Source of the DNA: Vibrio variabilis
GTDB taxonomy: Bacteria > Pseudomonadota > Gammaproteobacteria > Enterobacterales > Vibrionaceae
Direction of reading: 5' to 3'
Assembly: GCF_003263785.1 (NCBI RefSeq)
Contig: NZ_JYJK01000044.1
Span: 150,431-214,430, forward strand
DNA: 64,000 nt
Below the pieces are notes generated by a model. That model was given only the letters and a program-made list of their open reading frames with translations, was not told the origin of the DNA and did not search any database. The position numbers were made by a program, and so were the translations under genes. Below, one piece after another: positions 43,022-53,339 of the stretch; the first letter of the stretch is position 1; each line of letters starts with the position of its first letter.

Positions 43022-43816
43022 TTAAAATAGCTCCTGTTCTAACGGAGAGGCAGGAAAGCGAAATGGCACCGGACCATCGGCTTCGCCTTTAAGAAATTGT
43101 TGTACTTGAGGATCTGGGTTATTGCGCAGCTCCTCTGGCGTACCTTTAGCAACAATTTTGCCGTTCGCCAGCAAGTAAACCCAGTCAGCGATCGACATCA
43201 CCTCTGGCACATCGTGAGACACAACGACGGAAGTGACATTCAGTGCATTATTGAGCTTGCGGATGAGCTCTACTAACACGCCCATGGTAATGGGGTCTTG
43301 GCCGACAAATGGCTCATCATAAAGAATCAACTCGGGATCCAGGCAATGGCTCGTGCCAAAGCTGCCCGTCGTGCCATACCGCCAGAGAGTTCGCTCGGCA
43401 TCAGCTCTGCCGCGCCTCTTAGGCCAACGGCTTCGAGTTTCAGCAGCACCAGCGTGCGAACCATAGACTCATCGAGTTCTGTGTGTTCACGCAGTGGAAA
43501 TGCCACGTTATCGAATACCGTCAAATCGGTAAACAGCGCGCCCGACTGGAACAGCATGCTCATTTTTTTTCGAACTTTGATAAAGACGTTTACGAGACAA
43601 AGCTGGAATATTGTCGCCGTCAAACCACACCTCCCCTTGGTCCGGCATCAACTGCCCACCAATCAAGCGTAATAGCGTCGTTTTACCAATTCCCGAAGGT
43701 CCCATTATGGCGGTCACTTTGCCTTTTGGCACATGCAGTTCGATATCATCAAAGATAACTCGTGACCCACGTGAAAAAGTTAACCCGCTAATAGAAACCA
43801 AGTCATTGTTTGACAT
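43022..43816 (-). CDS. mlaF: Phospholipid ABC transporter ATPase MlaF (two frameshifts)
   Basis: 264 aa after correction. Walker A GPSGIGKT at residues 39-46, signature [16 protein letters not shown], Walker [15 protein letters not shown], switch His in [10 protein letters not shown]. The frame breaks twice and in opposite senses: one A too many at 43576-43578 (RLYQ to [12 protein letters not shown]), and one C too few at 43342-43343 on the coding strand (ARAIA to [11 protein letters not shown]). The net length is unchanged. Start ATG 43816; a longer frame from 43897 has no ribosome site. First gene of mlaFEDCB. Confidence 0.92.
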
Positions 43817-44115
43817 AGACTTCCTTATCTCGAATCCCAAGTTTAATAACCTTCCATGATAATGATACCTGGCTACAATTAAAACCCTAACCTTCACTCA
43901 GTTGTATAAACAATTCAACAAAATACTCTCGATGAATAAGCCATTCCCTGTTTTGAGATGACTGGCTTCACTCAACAAATTATCAACTTGCGTTAGTAGA
44001 GGTACGTAATTAACAGTGTAATCGGTATTTTATTTATTGATTAGCTTCCATTTTGGATGACAAAGCGTCAAAATTAGCCGCCAATTGTCTCAGAAAAAAA
44101 GAAGTGGAATTAAAC
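43817..44115. other. Divergent mlaF / antiporter intergenic region
   Basis: 299 bp, AT-rich, presumably with both promoters. No ORF, RNA or clear operator seen. Confidence 0.5.
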
Positions 44116-45087
44116 ATGCTCGAAGCCGTGGTGTTTCTGATTATTGGACTGGTTTTTCTCGTATGGAGTGCGGACAAACTGGTATTTGGTGCTGCCGCGT
44201 TGGCACGCAACGTAGGTATTTCACCACTGGTGATTGGCATGACCATTCTTGCGATGGGCTCTTCCGCTCCCGAAATGATGGTCTCCGCTACCGCAGCGCT
44301 AGAAGGCAAAACTGACACTGCTGTAGGTAACGTACTCGGCTCCAACATTGCCAACATCGCACTCATTCTCGGTATTACCGCGATGATCAAGCCACTTTCT
44401 ATCTCATCAGCCGTTCTGAGACGCGAACTCCCGCTGATGATTGCTGTCACACTCATTGCCGGTCTTATACTTTGGGATAGTCACCTTGGTTTCTTTGAAG
44501 GTGTCATCCTGTTCGCTTTATTTGCCGCCTTTATCCTAGCGATGCTTCGTATCAGCAAAGCGGAAAAAGAAAGTGGTAATGCCGATGCCTTACTGGACGA
44601 TCAAGAATCTGAAGTACCGGAAGGCGTCAGTAATGCCAAAGCCGCTATGTGGGTAGTCATTGGTCTGATAGTACTGCCACTCGCTGCGGATCGTTTGGTC
44701 GACAGTGCCGTTGTTATCGCACAGTACTTTGGAATGAGCGACTTGGTGATAGGCCTAACGATTATCGCTATCGGCACCAGTTTACCTGAACTTGCCGCTT
44801 CTCTTGCAGGCGTGCTCAAAGGCGAAGATGATATGGCCGTGGGCAATATTATCGGCTCCAACGTATTCAACATCCTTGCCGTCATGGGTATCCCTGGTGT
44901 CCTCAATCCATCGCTTTTGAGCGAGCATGCGATGGGCCGAGATTTCTGGGTAATGCTAGGACTCTCTTTGCTCCTGGTCGTTATGGCTCTTGGCAAGTCA
45001 AAAAGCATTAATCGCATCGAAGGGGGCATTTTGTTTGTGCTCTTCTTAGGTTATCAAGTGTATCTATTTGCCAACATGGCAGCTTAG
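44116..45087 (+). CDS. yrbG: Calcium/sodium antiporter, YrbG family
   Basis: 323 aa, about ten membrane segments in two inverted halves. Each half has an alpha repeat of the CaCA superfamily: GMTILAMGSSAPEMMVSATAAL-like with GNVLGSNIANI, and GLTIIAIGTSLPELAASLAG-like with GNIIGSNVFNI; the Glu in each is the ion ligand. Start ATG 44116 with GTGGA upstream; the longer frame from 44053 is not favoured. Same position upstream of kdsD as in E. coli. Confidence 0.94.
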   Translation: MLEAVVFLIIGLVFLVWSADKLVFGAAALARNVGISPLVIGMTILAMGSSAPEMMVSATAALEGKTDTAVGNVLGSNIANIALILGITAMIKPLSISSAVLRRELPLMIAVTLIAGLILWDSHLGFFEGVILFALFAAFILAMLRISKAEKESGNADALLDDQESEVPEGVSNAKAAMWVVIGLIVLPLAADRLVDSAVVIAQYFGMSDLVIGLTIIAIGTSLPELAASLAGVLKGEDDMAVGNIIGSNVFNILAVMGIPGVLNPSLLSEHAMGRDFWVMLGLSLLLVVMALGKSKSINRIEGGILFVLFLGYQVYLFANMAA

Positions 45088-45097
45088 GAGCAATTGT

Positions 45098-46065
45098 ATG
45101 TCTGAATTTGATTTCATCGGCAGTGCCAAACGTGTTCTCAATACCGAAGTGCAAGCGTTAATGCACATTGAGCGCTACTTTGACGAACATTTTGAAGCGG
45201 TATGCCAAGCCATTTTGAACCATCAAGGTAAAGTGATCGTGATGGGAATTGGCAAATCTGGGCATATTGGCAAGAAAATCGCTGCGACTCTCGCGAGCAC
45301 TGGTACGTCGGCGTTTTTTGTTCACCCAGGTGAAGCAGCGCATGGCGATTTGGGCATGGTAGAAGCTCGCGATCTGGTGATTGCGATTTCAAATTCAGGC
45401 GAAGCGCATGAAATCATCAGTCTGTTTCCCGTTTTCAAACGCTTAGGTATTACTACTGTTAGCATGACCGGTAAGCCAGAGTCGACAATGGGTAAGCTTT
45501 CCGATTACCACTTGCAAATCACGGTGCCCAAAGAGGCTTGTCCATTGGAGCTTGCTCCGACGTCGAGCTCAACAGCGACGCTAGTGATGGGAGACGCTCT
45601 GGCTATGGCACTGCTTGAGGCTCGCGGTTTTAGCGAAGAAGATTTTGCCCTCTCCCACCCAGGTGGCGCACTCGGCCGAAAACTGCTTCTGAAACTCAGC
45701 GATATCATGCACACTGGCGATGCGCTTCCGATGGTTGGCCCGAACACTTTAATTCGTGATGCTCTACTCGAGATCTCTAATAAAGGGTTAGGCATGACGA
45801 CCATTGTCGATGACAAACATACTCTACTCGGTATTTTCACCGATGGAGACTTACGCCGAATTCTCGATCGTCGCGTGGATATTCACGAGAGACCATCGGC
45901 GAAGTCATGATTGCCACCCCAACAACAGCAACGCCAAACATGTTAGCCGCAGAAGGACTAAACTTGATGCAGTCGAAAAAAATTAGCGGCCTGGTTTTAC
46001 TGGAACAAAACAAAGTAGTCGGTGCATTAAACATGCATGACTTGCTCAAAGCAGGAGTAGTGTAA
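45098..46065 (+). CDS. kdsD: Arabinose-5-phosphate isomerase (one frameshift)
   Basis: Makes arabinose 5-phosphate from ribulose 5-phosphate, the first step to Kdo of LPS. 322 aa after correction. SIS domain with VIVMGIGKSGHIGKKIAATL and AHGDLGMVEARDLVIAISNSG, then two CBS domains. The frame breaks near 45890, after DRRVDIHE: one base missing; the other frame runs TIGEVMIATPTT to NMHDLLKAGVV. The stop TAA overlaps the kdsC ATG by one base. Start MSEFDFIG at 45098, 11 bp after the antiporter. Confidence 0.93.
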
Positions 46066-46622
46066 TGTCTGAGTGTGTTGAAACACTTTACGGCCCAATC
46101 AGTAAAGCAACGGTCGAAAAAGCCGCGGCCATTGAACTATTGATCTGCGACGTTGACGGCGTGTTTTCTGATGGCCTGATATACATGGGCAACGATGGTG
46201 AAGAGCTAAAGACTTTTCATACTCGTGATGGCTACGGCGTCAAAGCGTTAATGAGTGCAGGTGTACAGGTGGCCATCATAACTGGACGTAGCTCAAAGAT
46301 TGTCGAGAACCGCATGAAAGCCCTTGGCATCACATTGATTTACCAGGGTCAAGATGACAAAGTAATCGCTTACCAAGACATTTGCGACAAGCTTGGTATT
46401 GCCCCTCAGCATACTGCTTACATCGGTGATGACCTTATTGACTGGCCCGTGATGGCACAAGTTGGACTCGGTGTTTGCGTGGCGGATGGTCATCCACTAA
46501 TAGCAAAAAAAGCAGACCACGTGACCACGATTCGCGGTGGGCATGGTGCGGTTAGGGAAATCTGTGATCTGATCCTAGAATCAAAGGGAGAACTTGAGCT
46601 TCACAAGGGTCTAAGTATATGA
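46065..46622 (+). CDS. kdsC: 3-deoxy-D-manno-octulosonate 8-phosphate phosphatase
   Basis: HAD-family phosphatase releasing Kdo from Kdo-8-phosphate. 185 aa; motif I DVDGV at 29-33 with Asp29 as nucleophile, ITGRSS motif II, and GDDLIDWPVM motif IV. The long C1 cap of other HAD enzymes is missing, as expected for the tetrameric KdsC type. Overlaps lptC by 4 nt (ATGA). Confidence 0.96.
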   Translation: MSECVETLYGPISKATVEKAAAIELLICDVDGVFSDGLIYMGNDGEELKTFHTRDGYGVKALMSAGVQVAIITGRSSKIVENRMKALGITLIYQGQDDKVIAYQDICDKLGIAPQHTAYIGDDLIDWPVMAQVGLGVCVADGHPLIAKKADHVTTIRGGHGAVREICDLILESKGELELHKGLSI

Positions 46623-47182
46623 GTTTATCTCGTATTCTTTACAGTTTACTTGCCATTGTTATCGCAGGTAGTGCTTACTACTTGTACAGCAAGGATGATA
46701 AAAATATCATCCAAATTGAACCGGACATTGAGTTACCGGCATTTAGCGGTACCAACTTACACAATATCTCCTACAGCGATACGGGGATCCGCAGCTACAG
46801 CATCACTTCTGCGCATCTAGAGCACTTCTCGAAACGAGGAGAAACCGTATTCCAACAACCCGTGGTACGTATCTTTGCCAATGGTGAAGTCCAAGAGTGG
46901 GAGATCTCTGCCGAGACGGCAGTATTAGACAAGCAAGAAGTACTAACGCTTCATGACAATGTCGTCGCTCGAAACTTGCTCCCAGAATCTGGGTTTGACA
47001 CATTATCGACGCAAACTATGAGTATCAAACTCGAAAATCGTGATTTTTGGGCCGACAACAAGGTCATCATGCTTGGTCCACAATTTGAAACGCAAGGTGA
47101 TGCAATGAAAGGAAACTTTGCCAATCATCTCGCGGAACTTTACAACAAAGTGAATAGTAAATATGAAACTCTCGCACCTTAG
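46619..47182 (+). CDS. lptC: LPS export protein LptC
   Basis: 187 aa bitopic protein: one N-terminal helix (ILYSLLAIVIAGSAYYLY) and a periplasmic beta-jellyroll that takes LPS from LptBFG and passes it to LptA. Overlaps kdsC by 4 nt and lptA by 20 nt, so the three are translationally linked. Confidence 0.95.
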   Translation: MSLSRILYSLLAIVIAGSAYYLYSKDDKNIIQIEPDIELPAFSGTNLHNISYSDTGIRSYSITSAHLEHFSKRGETVFQQPVVRIFANGEVQEWEISAETAVLDKQEVLTLHDNVVARNLLPESGFDTLSTQTMSIKLENRDFWADNKVIMLGPQFETQGDAMKGNFANHLAELYNKVNSKYETLAP

Positions 47183-47660
47183 TCTTAGCCTGTGCCTGCT
47201 ACTGCCAACAGCGGCACTGGCCCTGTCGACCGATACCGAACAGCCGGTATACATTGACTCAGACACCCAACAGCTCGACATGAAGAGCAACAAAGTAACA
47301 TTTGCGGGCGATGTGAAGTTAAAGCAAGGTAGCATCAACATTAATGCCGACAAAATCGTCGTGACCCGAGAACCCCAAACCGGAACCATAGAAGTCATCC
47401 AAGGGTTTGGTGATCTGGCTACCTTTTCGCAGTTAACGGACGATGGTAAAACCTTGTATGGCGAAGCAAAAGAGCTTCACTACTCACTAAAAGACGATCA
47501 GCTAACGATGAAAAAACAGGCCATGTTGTCACAAGATGACAGCGTGATCCGTGGTACCACCATCAAGTACCGTATTTCATCTCAAAAACTGGTTGCTGAC
47601 GGTAACGCCAACGAACGCGTTTCGACCGTTCTGCAGCCACAACAAGTTCAAGAGAAGTAG
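47163..47660 (+). CDS. lptA: LPS transport periplasmic protein LptA
   Basis: 165 aa with signal peptide ([19 protein letters not shown]). Beta-jellyroll bridge across the periplasm; blocks [25 protein letters not shown] and [19 protein letters not shown] are typical OstA repeats. 20-nt overlap with lptC. Confidence 0.96.
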   Translation: MKLSHLSLSLCLLLPTAALALSTDTEQPVYIDSDTQQLDMKSNKVTFAGDVKLKQGSININADKIVVTREPQTGTIEVIQGFGDLATFSQLTDDGKTLYGEAKELHYSLKDDQLTMKKQAMLSQDDSVIRGTTIKYRISSQKLVADGNANERVSTVLQPQQVQEK

Positions 47661-47668
47661 AGTCCAAT

Positions 47669-48394
47669 ATGGCGTTACTGAAAGCTTCACATTTGGCGAA
47701 AAGCTATAAAAACCGCAAAGTAGTCTCTGACGTAAGTCTATCGGTTGAGTCCGGTCAGATTGTCGGACTGCTAGGTCCAAATGGCGCAGGTAAAACAACC
47801 TCGTTCTACATGATCGTTGGTCTAGTGGCACGTGATGAAGGTAGCATCACCATCGATGGTAATGACATCAGTATCCTACCGATGCACAGCCGCGCCAAAA
47901 TGGGCATCGGCTATCTGCCACAAGAAGCCTCGATCTTCCGTAAGCTCAGTGTTGAACACAACATCATGGCGGTACTGGAAACGCGCAACGAACTGACTCA
48001 AGAAGAAAGACAAGACAGACTCGAGGATTTGCTTGACGAGTTTAATATCCAGCATATTCGCAAAAGCGCAGGTATGGCTCTCTCTGGTGGTGAGCGTAGA
48101 CGTGTAGAAATCGCTAGGGCATTGGCCGCAAACCCGCAGTTTATCCTGCTTGATGAACCCTTCGCTGGGGTTGACCCAATTTCTGTAATTGATATAAAGA
48201 AAATCATCGAACACTTGCGTGACAGAGGGTTAGGTGTACTCATCACCGACCACAACGTGCGCGAAACGCTAGATGTCTGCGAAAAAGCCTACATCGTGAG
48301 TCAAGGTCACTTGATCGCGGAGGGAAGTCCTGAAGATGTTCTCAATAATGAACACGTAAAGCAGGTTTATCTCGGTGAACAATTCAGACTATGA
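47669..48394 (+). CDS. lptB: LPS export ABC transporter ATPase LptB
   Basis: 241 aa. Walker A GPNGAGKT at 36-43, signature [16 protein letters not shown], Walker [14 protein letters not shown], switch His in ITDHNVRET. Energises LptBFG; the permease genes lptF and lptG lie 6 kb to the right on the other strand. Confidence 0.97.
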   Translation: MALLKASHLAKSYKNRKVVSDVSLSVESGQIVGLLGPNGAGKTTSFYMIVGLVARDEGSITIDGNDISILPMHSRAKMGIGYLPQEASIFRKLSVEHNIMAVLETRNELTQEERQDRLEDLLDEFNIQHIRKSAGMALSGGERRRVEIARALAANPQFILLDEPFAGVDPISVIDIKKIIEHLRDRGLGVLITDHNVRETLDVCEKAYIVSQGHLIAEGSPEDVLNNEHVKQVYLGEQFRL

Positions 48395-48440
48395 TTTAAT
48401 AGGCATGGATAAAAAATAAATAATAGGTTCATAACACTGC

Positions 48441-49904
48441 ATGAAACCCTCATTACAACTCAAGCTAGGTCAACAGTTAGCAATGACGCCACAATTGCAG
48501 CAAGCGATTCGCTTACTGCAATTGTCGACGCTTGATTTGCAACAAGAGATCCAAGAAGCGCTGGACTCAAACCCACTTCTCGACGTTGAAGAGTCTACCG
48601 ACGAGACAAGCAATGACGACAAGCCCAATGCTGAGAGCAAAGATGAGAGCCCAACTGCAGAAATAACCAGTGAGCCTGAGCTTAAGGACAGCTCTGATCA
48701 AATTGAAAAATCAGAGATATCTAACGAGCTAGAAATGGATACCACATGGGACGATGTCTATAGCGCCAATACGGGTAATACCGGTATTGCTGTTGATGAT
48801 GACATGCCTATTTATCAAGGTGAAACCACTCAGTCACTGCAAGACTACTTGGTGTGGCAACTCGACCTAACCCCCTTTACGGAAACCGATCGCGCCATCG
48901 CTCTAGCCATCATTGATGCTGTAGACGACTACGGCTACCTGACACTCTCTTGCGAAGAAATTTTGGAAAGTGTCGATATTGAAGACGTTGAGCTTGATGA
49001 AGTCGAGGCGGTACGCAAACGCATTCAGCAATTTGATCCTCTGGGTATTGCATCTCTCAACCTTCAAGACTGCTTACTGCTACAACTTGCGACCTTCCCC
49101 GAAGATACGCCATGGCTTGCCGAGGCCAAGTTAGTCCTGACTCACCATATCGATCAATTGGGCAATCGTGACTATAAGCTTGTCATCAAAGAGACCAAGC
49201 TAAAAGAAGCTGAGCTTCGTGAGGTCATGAAGTTGATTCAGCAGCTCGACCCCCGCCCAGGCAGCAAGATCACCCCGGATGAAACTGAATATGTGGTACC
49301 TGACGTATCCGTATTCAAAGACCGCGGCAAGTGGGTAGTGCACATCAACCAGACAGCGTGCCTAAGCTAAAGGTCAATCAGCAGTATGCTCAGCTAGGTA
49401 CGGGCAACAGCGCAGACAGCCAATATATTCGTTCTAACCTTCAAGAAGCAAAATGGCTAATCAAAAGCTAGAAAGCCGCAATGAAACCCTATTAAAAGTG
49501 GCTAAGTGCATTGTGGAGCATCAGCACGATTTCTTCGAATATGGCGAAGAAGCATGAAGCCTATGGTGCTGAACGACGTCGCACTCGCGGTCGACATGCA
49601 CGAGTCGACCATTTCGCGTGTAACCACACAGAAATACATGCACACACCACGAGGCATCTTCGAGCTCAAGTACTTCTTCTCTAGCCACGTTTCGACCGAT
49701 AACGGCGGAGAATGCTCGTCAACCGCCATTCGTGCCCTAATCAAGAAGCTTGTTGCTGCGGAAAACCCAGCCAAGCCATTGAGCGATAGTAAAATCGCAG
49801 CTCAACTCGCTGACCAAGGAATTCAGGTCGCTAGGCGAACCATAGCGAAATACCGTGAATCGTTGGGCATTGCCCCTTCCAGTCAGCGAAAACGCCTACT
49901 CTAA
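48441..49904 (+). CDS. rpoN: RNA polymerase sigma-54 factor (three frameshifts)
   Basis: Sigma-54, controlling nitrogen, flagellar and quorum-sensing (via LuxO) genes in vibrios. 488 aa after correction. Region I is Gln/Leu-rich ([20 protein letters not shown]), then an acidic region II, core-binding region, HTH, and the RpoN box [10 protein letters not shown] near the end. Breaks: 49352 (HINQ to [11 protein letters not shown], one G lost from GG), 49468 (WLIKS to LESRNETLL, one C lost from CC) and near 49553 (EYGEEA to [10 protein letters not shown], one base lost). Three independent stops in a major regulator, each fixed by one base, argue strongly for errors. Follows lptB by 46 bp. Confidence 0.95.
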
Positions 49905-49929
49905 GGTCAATAACTAAGAAGGAAAGTCT

Positions 49930-50217
49930 ATGCAAATTCAAATTACAGGCCACCATGTTGATCTCACTGATTCAATGCAAGACTACGTTCACAGTAAATT
50001 TCAGAAGCTCGAGCGCTTTTTTGAGCATATAAACAACATTCATGTGGTTTTAAAAGTTGAAAAATTAGACCAGATCGCCGAAGCTACGCTCCACGTAAAT
50101 CAAGCTGAAATTCACGCAGCCTCTCATGATGAGAGTATGTACGCTGCAATTGACTCGTTAGTAGATAAACTAACCAGACAACTGAATAAGCACAAAGAAA
50201 AGTTAAGTAATCACTAA
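49930..50217 (+). CDS. hpf: Ribosome hibernation promoting factor (short HPF)
   Basis: 95 aa, so the short gammaproteobacterial type that works with RMF to make 100S ribosomes. MQIQITGHHVDLTDSMQDYV and KLEVERF-like KFQKLERFFEHINN blocks, then VEKLDQIAEATLHV. AAGGAAAG precedes the ATG. Sits between rpoN and ptsN as in E. coli. Confidence 0.96.
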   Translation: MQIQITGHHVDLTDSMQDYVHSKFQKLERFFEHINNIHVVLKVEKLDQIAEATLHVNQAEIHAASHDESMYAAIDSLVDKLTRQLNKHKEKLSNH

Positions 50218-50218
50218 C

Positions 50219-50664
50219 ATGCAAATAAGTGAAGTATTAACACTGGACTGCACCAAAAGTGCAGTCCCTTGTACGAGCAAAAAGCGCGCACTTGAGATCA
50301 TCAGTGAAATCGCTGCGCAGCATACTGGAAAAAACTCAACAGAACTGTTCGAGTGCATGCTAAGCCGAGAAAAAGTCGGCAGTACCGGTATCGGTAATGG
50401 CATCGCTATCCCGCACGCCGTATGCAAGACAGCGACAAGGCCGTGGCAGTATTGCTTCAATGCCAAGATGCGGTGGACTTTGACGCTATCGATAATCGCC
50501 CTGTCGATCTTATGTTTGCTCTACTTGTGCCAGACGCACAATGTAAAGAGCATCTAAAAACACTTTCTTGCATGGCAGAACGTCTCAACGACAAAGCTGT
50601 CCTCAAACAACTTCGTAATGCTCAGAGCGATCAAGAGCTTTACGACATCATTGTTAGTCACTAA
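50219..50664 (+). CDS. ptsN: PTS-Ntr EIIA protein (one frameshift)
   Basis: 148 aa EIIA domain of the nitrogen-related PTS, phosphorylated on His66 (AIPHAR) by NPr. The frame breaks at 50418-50419: CC where CCC is needed to read PHARMQDSDKAVAV. The second part continues VLLQCQDAVDFDAIDNRPVD to DIIVSH. One base after the hpf stop, so cotranslated. Confidence 0.94.
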
Positions 50665-50682
50665 TCAAGGAAACCAGCAGAC

Positions 50683-51539
50683 ATGCGTTTGGTTGTGGTA
50701 AGTGGACACTCAGGGGCTGGCAAAAGCGTCGCCTTGCGAGTTCTAGAAGACTCCGGCTACTACTGCGTCGACAATCTTCCCGTCGACCTTCTCGGCCCAT
50801 TTGTCGACTCAAGCCAAGACACACAGCAAAGTGTCGCAGTGAGTATCGATATTCGAAACCTACCGAAAAACCTTGCCCAGCTTTCGCTGACGCTGGATCA
50901 GCTTTCGCTAAAGCACGACGTCAAACTGCTGTTTCTTGATGCCAGCAAATCAGTACTACTGACTCGCTATAGTGAAACGCGACGTATTCACCCACTGTCG
51001 CAACGTGAAGACAAACTTTCTCTTGAGCAAGCGATCGATTTAGAGCACACATTGCTTGCACCGATCAAAGAACAGGCCGATTTCGTTATCGATTCCAGCG
51101 AACAGTCAATTCATGATCTCAGTGAAACCATTCGTTTCCAAATTGAAGGACAAGAAAAAAAAGATCTGGTGATGGTATTTCAATCTTTTGGATTTAAATA
51201 CGGTATGCCTAGTGACGCGGACTATGTGTTTGATGTGCGCTTTTTACCTAACCCACACTGGCAACCAGAGCTTCGTCCAATGACTGGCTAGATGCGCCTA
51301 TCAAATCATTTCTTGAGTCTTACCCTGATGTGATTGAGCTGAAACAGCAGATCCAAGGCTTTGTCGAGCGCTGGCTTCCACTGCTCGAAAAGAACAATCG
51401 TAGTTACTTGACCGTGGCAATCGGCTGCACTGGTGGCAAACACCGTTCTGTGTATATTACTCAGCAAATCGGTGAGTACTTTGAGCAGCTTGGTCATAAG
51501 GTCAAAATCCGTCACGCTTCACTCGAAAAACATCAATAG
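50683..51539 (+). CDS. rapZ: RNase adapter RapZ (one frameshift)
   Basis: 285 aa after correction. N-terminal kinase-like fold with Walker A GHSGAGKS at 8-15; C-terminal domain with the conserved [12 protein letters not shown], which binds RNA and amino-sugar phosphate. In E. coli RapZ leads RNase E to the sRNA GlmZ. The frame breaks at 51288: ELRPMTG must continue [11 protein letters not shown]; one C of CC is missing. Downstream of ptsN, before npr. Confidence 0.94.
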
Positions 51540-51547
51540 GAACATCG

Positions 51548-51823
51548 ATGTCTCACTCACGCACTGTACTTATCCTCAATCGTCTTGGTCTACACGCCCG
51601 CGCAGCAGTTAAACTGGTTGAGTTAGCGCAGAGCTTTGATGCCACGGTGACCATCTGCAACCACGAACAGAAAGAAGCCACAGCGGATAGCGTGATGGGA
51701 TTGTTGATGCTTGAATCAGCACAAGGTGAGAACATCACCATCAAGGCAACAGGCTCTCAGGCAGAAGCGGCACTCAATGCTGTCTGTGACTTGGTCGAAC
51801 ACCGTTTCGACGAAGATGAGTAA
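51548..51823 (+). CDS. npr: Phosphocarrier protein NPr
   Basis: 91 aa HPr-fold protein of the nitrogen PTS. Phosphorylated His16 in [15 protein letters not shown]; Ser-type region [20 protein letters not shown] precedes the ATG. Last gene of rpoN-hpf-ptsN-rapZ-npr. Confidence 0.96.
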   Translation: MSHSRTVLILNRLGLHARAAVKLVELAQSFDATVTICNHEQKEATADSVMGLLMLESAQGENITIKATGSQAEAALNAVCDLVEHRFDEDE

Positions 51824-51872
51824 CCTCACTCCCTAGCCTACTCCACACAAAAAACTTTCTCGCCTTTGAAAA

Positions 51873-51927
51873 CTTGTTATTAATTAACAAGCAGAATTAG
51901 GCTACTATTCAGTACATTAACAAGCAG
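51873..51927. repeat. Repeated element upstream of mgtE
   Basis: TTAACAAGCAG occurs at 51884-51894 and again at 51917-51927, exactly 33 bp apart (about three helical turns). The first copy is the right half of an inverted repeat CTTGTTA / TAACAAG (51873-51879 and 51885-51891). No known operator fits. Confidence 0.6.
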
Positions 51928-51946
51928 TTGAGTGTAGGGGGCATCC

Positions 51947-53305
51947 ATGGCAGAGCAAATAGAATTCGATCAAGCTCACCAAACCCTCCAAGAAGTCACA
52001 GAAGCGCTGGAAAACGGCCGCTTCGTATTCGTACGTAGACAACTTCAGGACATGGAGCCTGAAGATATTGCCCATCTTTTAGAGGCCTCACCGCGTAAAA
52101 GCCGTGAAGTACTTTGGCAGCTAACCGATCCTGAAGATTACGGCGAAATCCTCGATGAACTTAACGAGGATGTCAAAGATGCCTTAGTCTCCAAAATGGC
52201 ACCAGAGAAGCTGGCAGAAGCGACTGAAGGCATGGACACCGATGACGTGGCCTACGTCCTTCGTAGTCTTCCTGACGATGTTTCCCGTGAAGTCCTATCA
52301 CAAATGGACACAGCAGATCGCTTGCGTGTCGAGACCGCCCTTTCTTATCCCGAGGATACGGCCGGCGGTATCATGAACACCGACGTCATTACCATTCGTG
52401 GTGATGTGGATGTCGATGTCGTTTTGCGTTACTTACGCATGAAAGGCGAGCTTCCTGAGGCCACCGATGCGCTCTATGTGATTGATGAAGAAGATATGCT
52501 GATTGGTCACCTTTCTCTGACCACTTTGTTAACCACTCAGCCCGATATCAAAGTCAGTGACGTCATGGATGATGCCGATGAAGCAATCCACGTTGAAACC
52601 AGTGACTCCGATGTGGCGTCGTTATTTGAACGTCGTGACTGGGTATCCGCACCGGTAGTAGACAGCGACCATCACCTTGTCGGTCGTATCACCATCGATG
52701 ACGTCGTCGACATCATTCGTGAAGACGCTGAACACTCTATGATGAGCATGGCCGGTATGGATGATGACGAAGACACATTCGCCCCAGTAGTGAAATCGGC
52801 TCGACGACGCAGCGTTTGGCTTGGCGCCAATGTACTGGCTGCGCTTGCAGCGGCTTCGGTGTCTAACATGTTTGAGGCGACTCTTGAGCAAATGGCCGCC
52901 ATCGCAGTATTGATGACCATTGTGCCATCAATGGGCGGCGTCGCTGGTAACCAAACGGTGGCACTGGTGATTCGCGGCTTAGCATTGGGTCATATTGGTG
53001 ACAGTAACCGCAGAGAATTGCTTCTAAAAGAAGCGGCAATCGGATTTCTCAACGGGATCCTTTGGGCACTGATCATCGGCGGTATCGTCGTCGCTTGGAA
53101 AGGCGATTGGATGCTTGGCGGCATTATTTCAGCTGCAATGATGACTAATTTGCTCGTTGCTGGTGTGGCAGGGGTAACCATCCCAATTCTACTCAAGAAG
53201 ATGAACATCGACCCAGCACTCGCTGGCGGTATGGCACTGACCACCATCACCGATGTGGTTGGCCTTTCGGTATTCTTAGGTCTCGCCACCATCATGATTG
53301 CATAA
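51947..53305 (+). CDS. mgtE: Magnesium transporter MgtE
   Basis: 452 aa. N-terminal superhelical domain (MEPEDIAHLLEASPRKSREVL), two CBS domains (about 135-265) that sense Mg2+, then a five-helix channel domain (LAALAAASVSNMFEATL, VPSMGGVAGNQTVALVIRG, and a C-terminal GMALTTITDVVGLSVFLGLA with the pore Asp). Paired repeats lie upstream. Separate unit from npr. Frame intact. Confidence 0.96.
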   Translation: MAEQIEFDQAHQTLQEVTEALENGRFVFVRRQLQDMEPEDIAHLLEASPRKSREVLWQLTDPEDYGEILDELNEDVKDALVSKMAPEKLAEATEGMDTDDVAYVLRSLPDDVSREVLSQMDTADRLRVETALSYPEDTAGGIMNTDVITIRGDVDVDVVLRYLRMKGELPEATDALYVIDEEDMLIGHLSLTTLLTTQPDIKVSDVMDDADEAIHVETSDSDVASLFERRDWVSAPVVDSDHHLVGRITIDDVVDIIREDAEHSMMSMAGMDDDEDTFAPVVKSARRRSVWLGANVLAALAAASVSNMFEATLEQMAAIAVLMTIVPSMGGVAGNQTVALVIRGLALGHIGDSNRRELLLKEAAIGFLNGILWALIIGGIVVAWKGDWMLGGIISAAMMTNLLVAGVAGVTIPILLKKMNIDPALAGGMALTTITDVVGLSVFLGLATIMIA

Positions 53306-53310
53306 AAAAA

Positions 53311-53337
53311 GAAGGCTCCATCGGAGCCTTCTTTTTT
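53311..53337. terminator. Bidirectional terminator
   Basis: GAAGGCTCC (53311-53319) pairs with GGAGCCTTC (53323-53331), T run right, A run left; ends mgtE (+) and lptG (-). Confidence 0.92.
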
Positions 53338-53339
53338 AT

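Noticed and set aside
48441..49904. Programmed ribosomal frameshifting in rpoN or others
   Set aside because: No slippery heptamer with a downstream pseudoknot is seen at the breaks, and three breaks in one gene are not a known programme.
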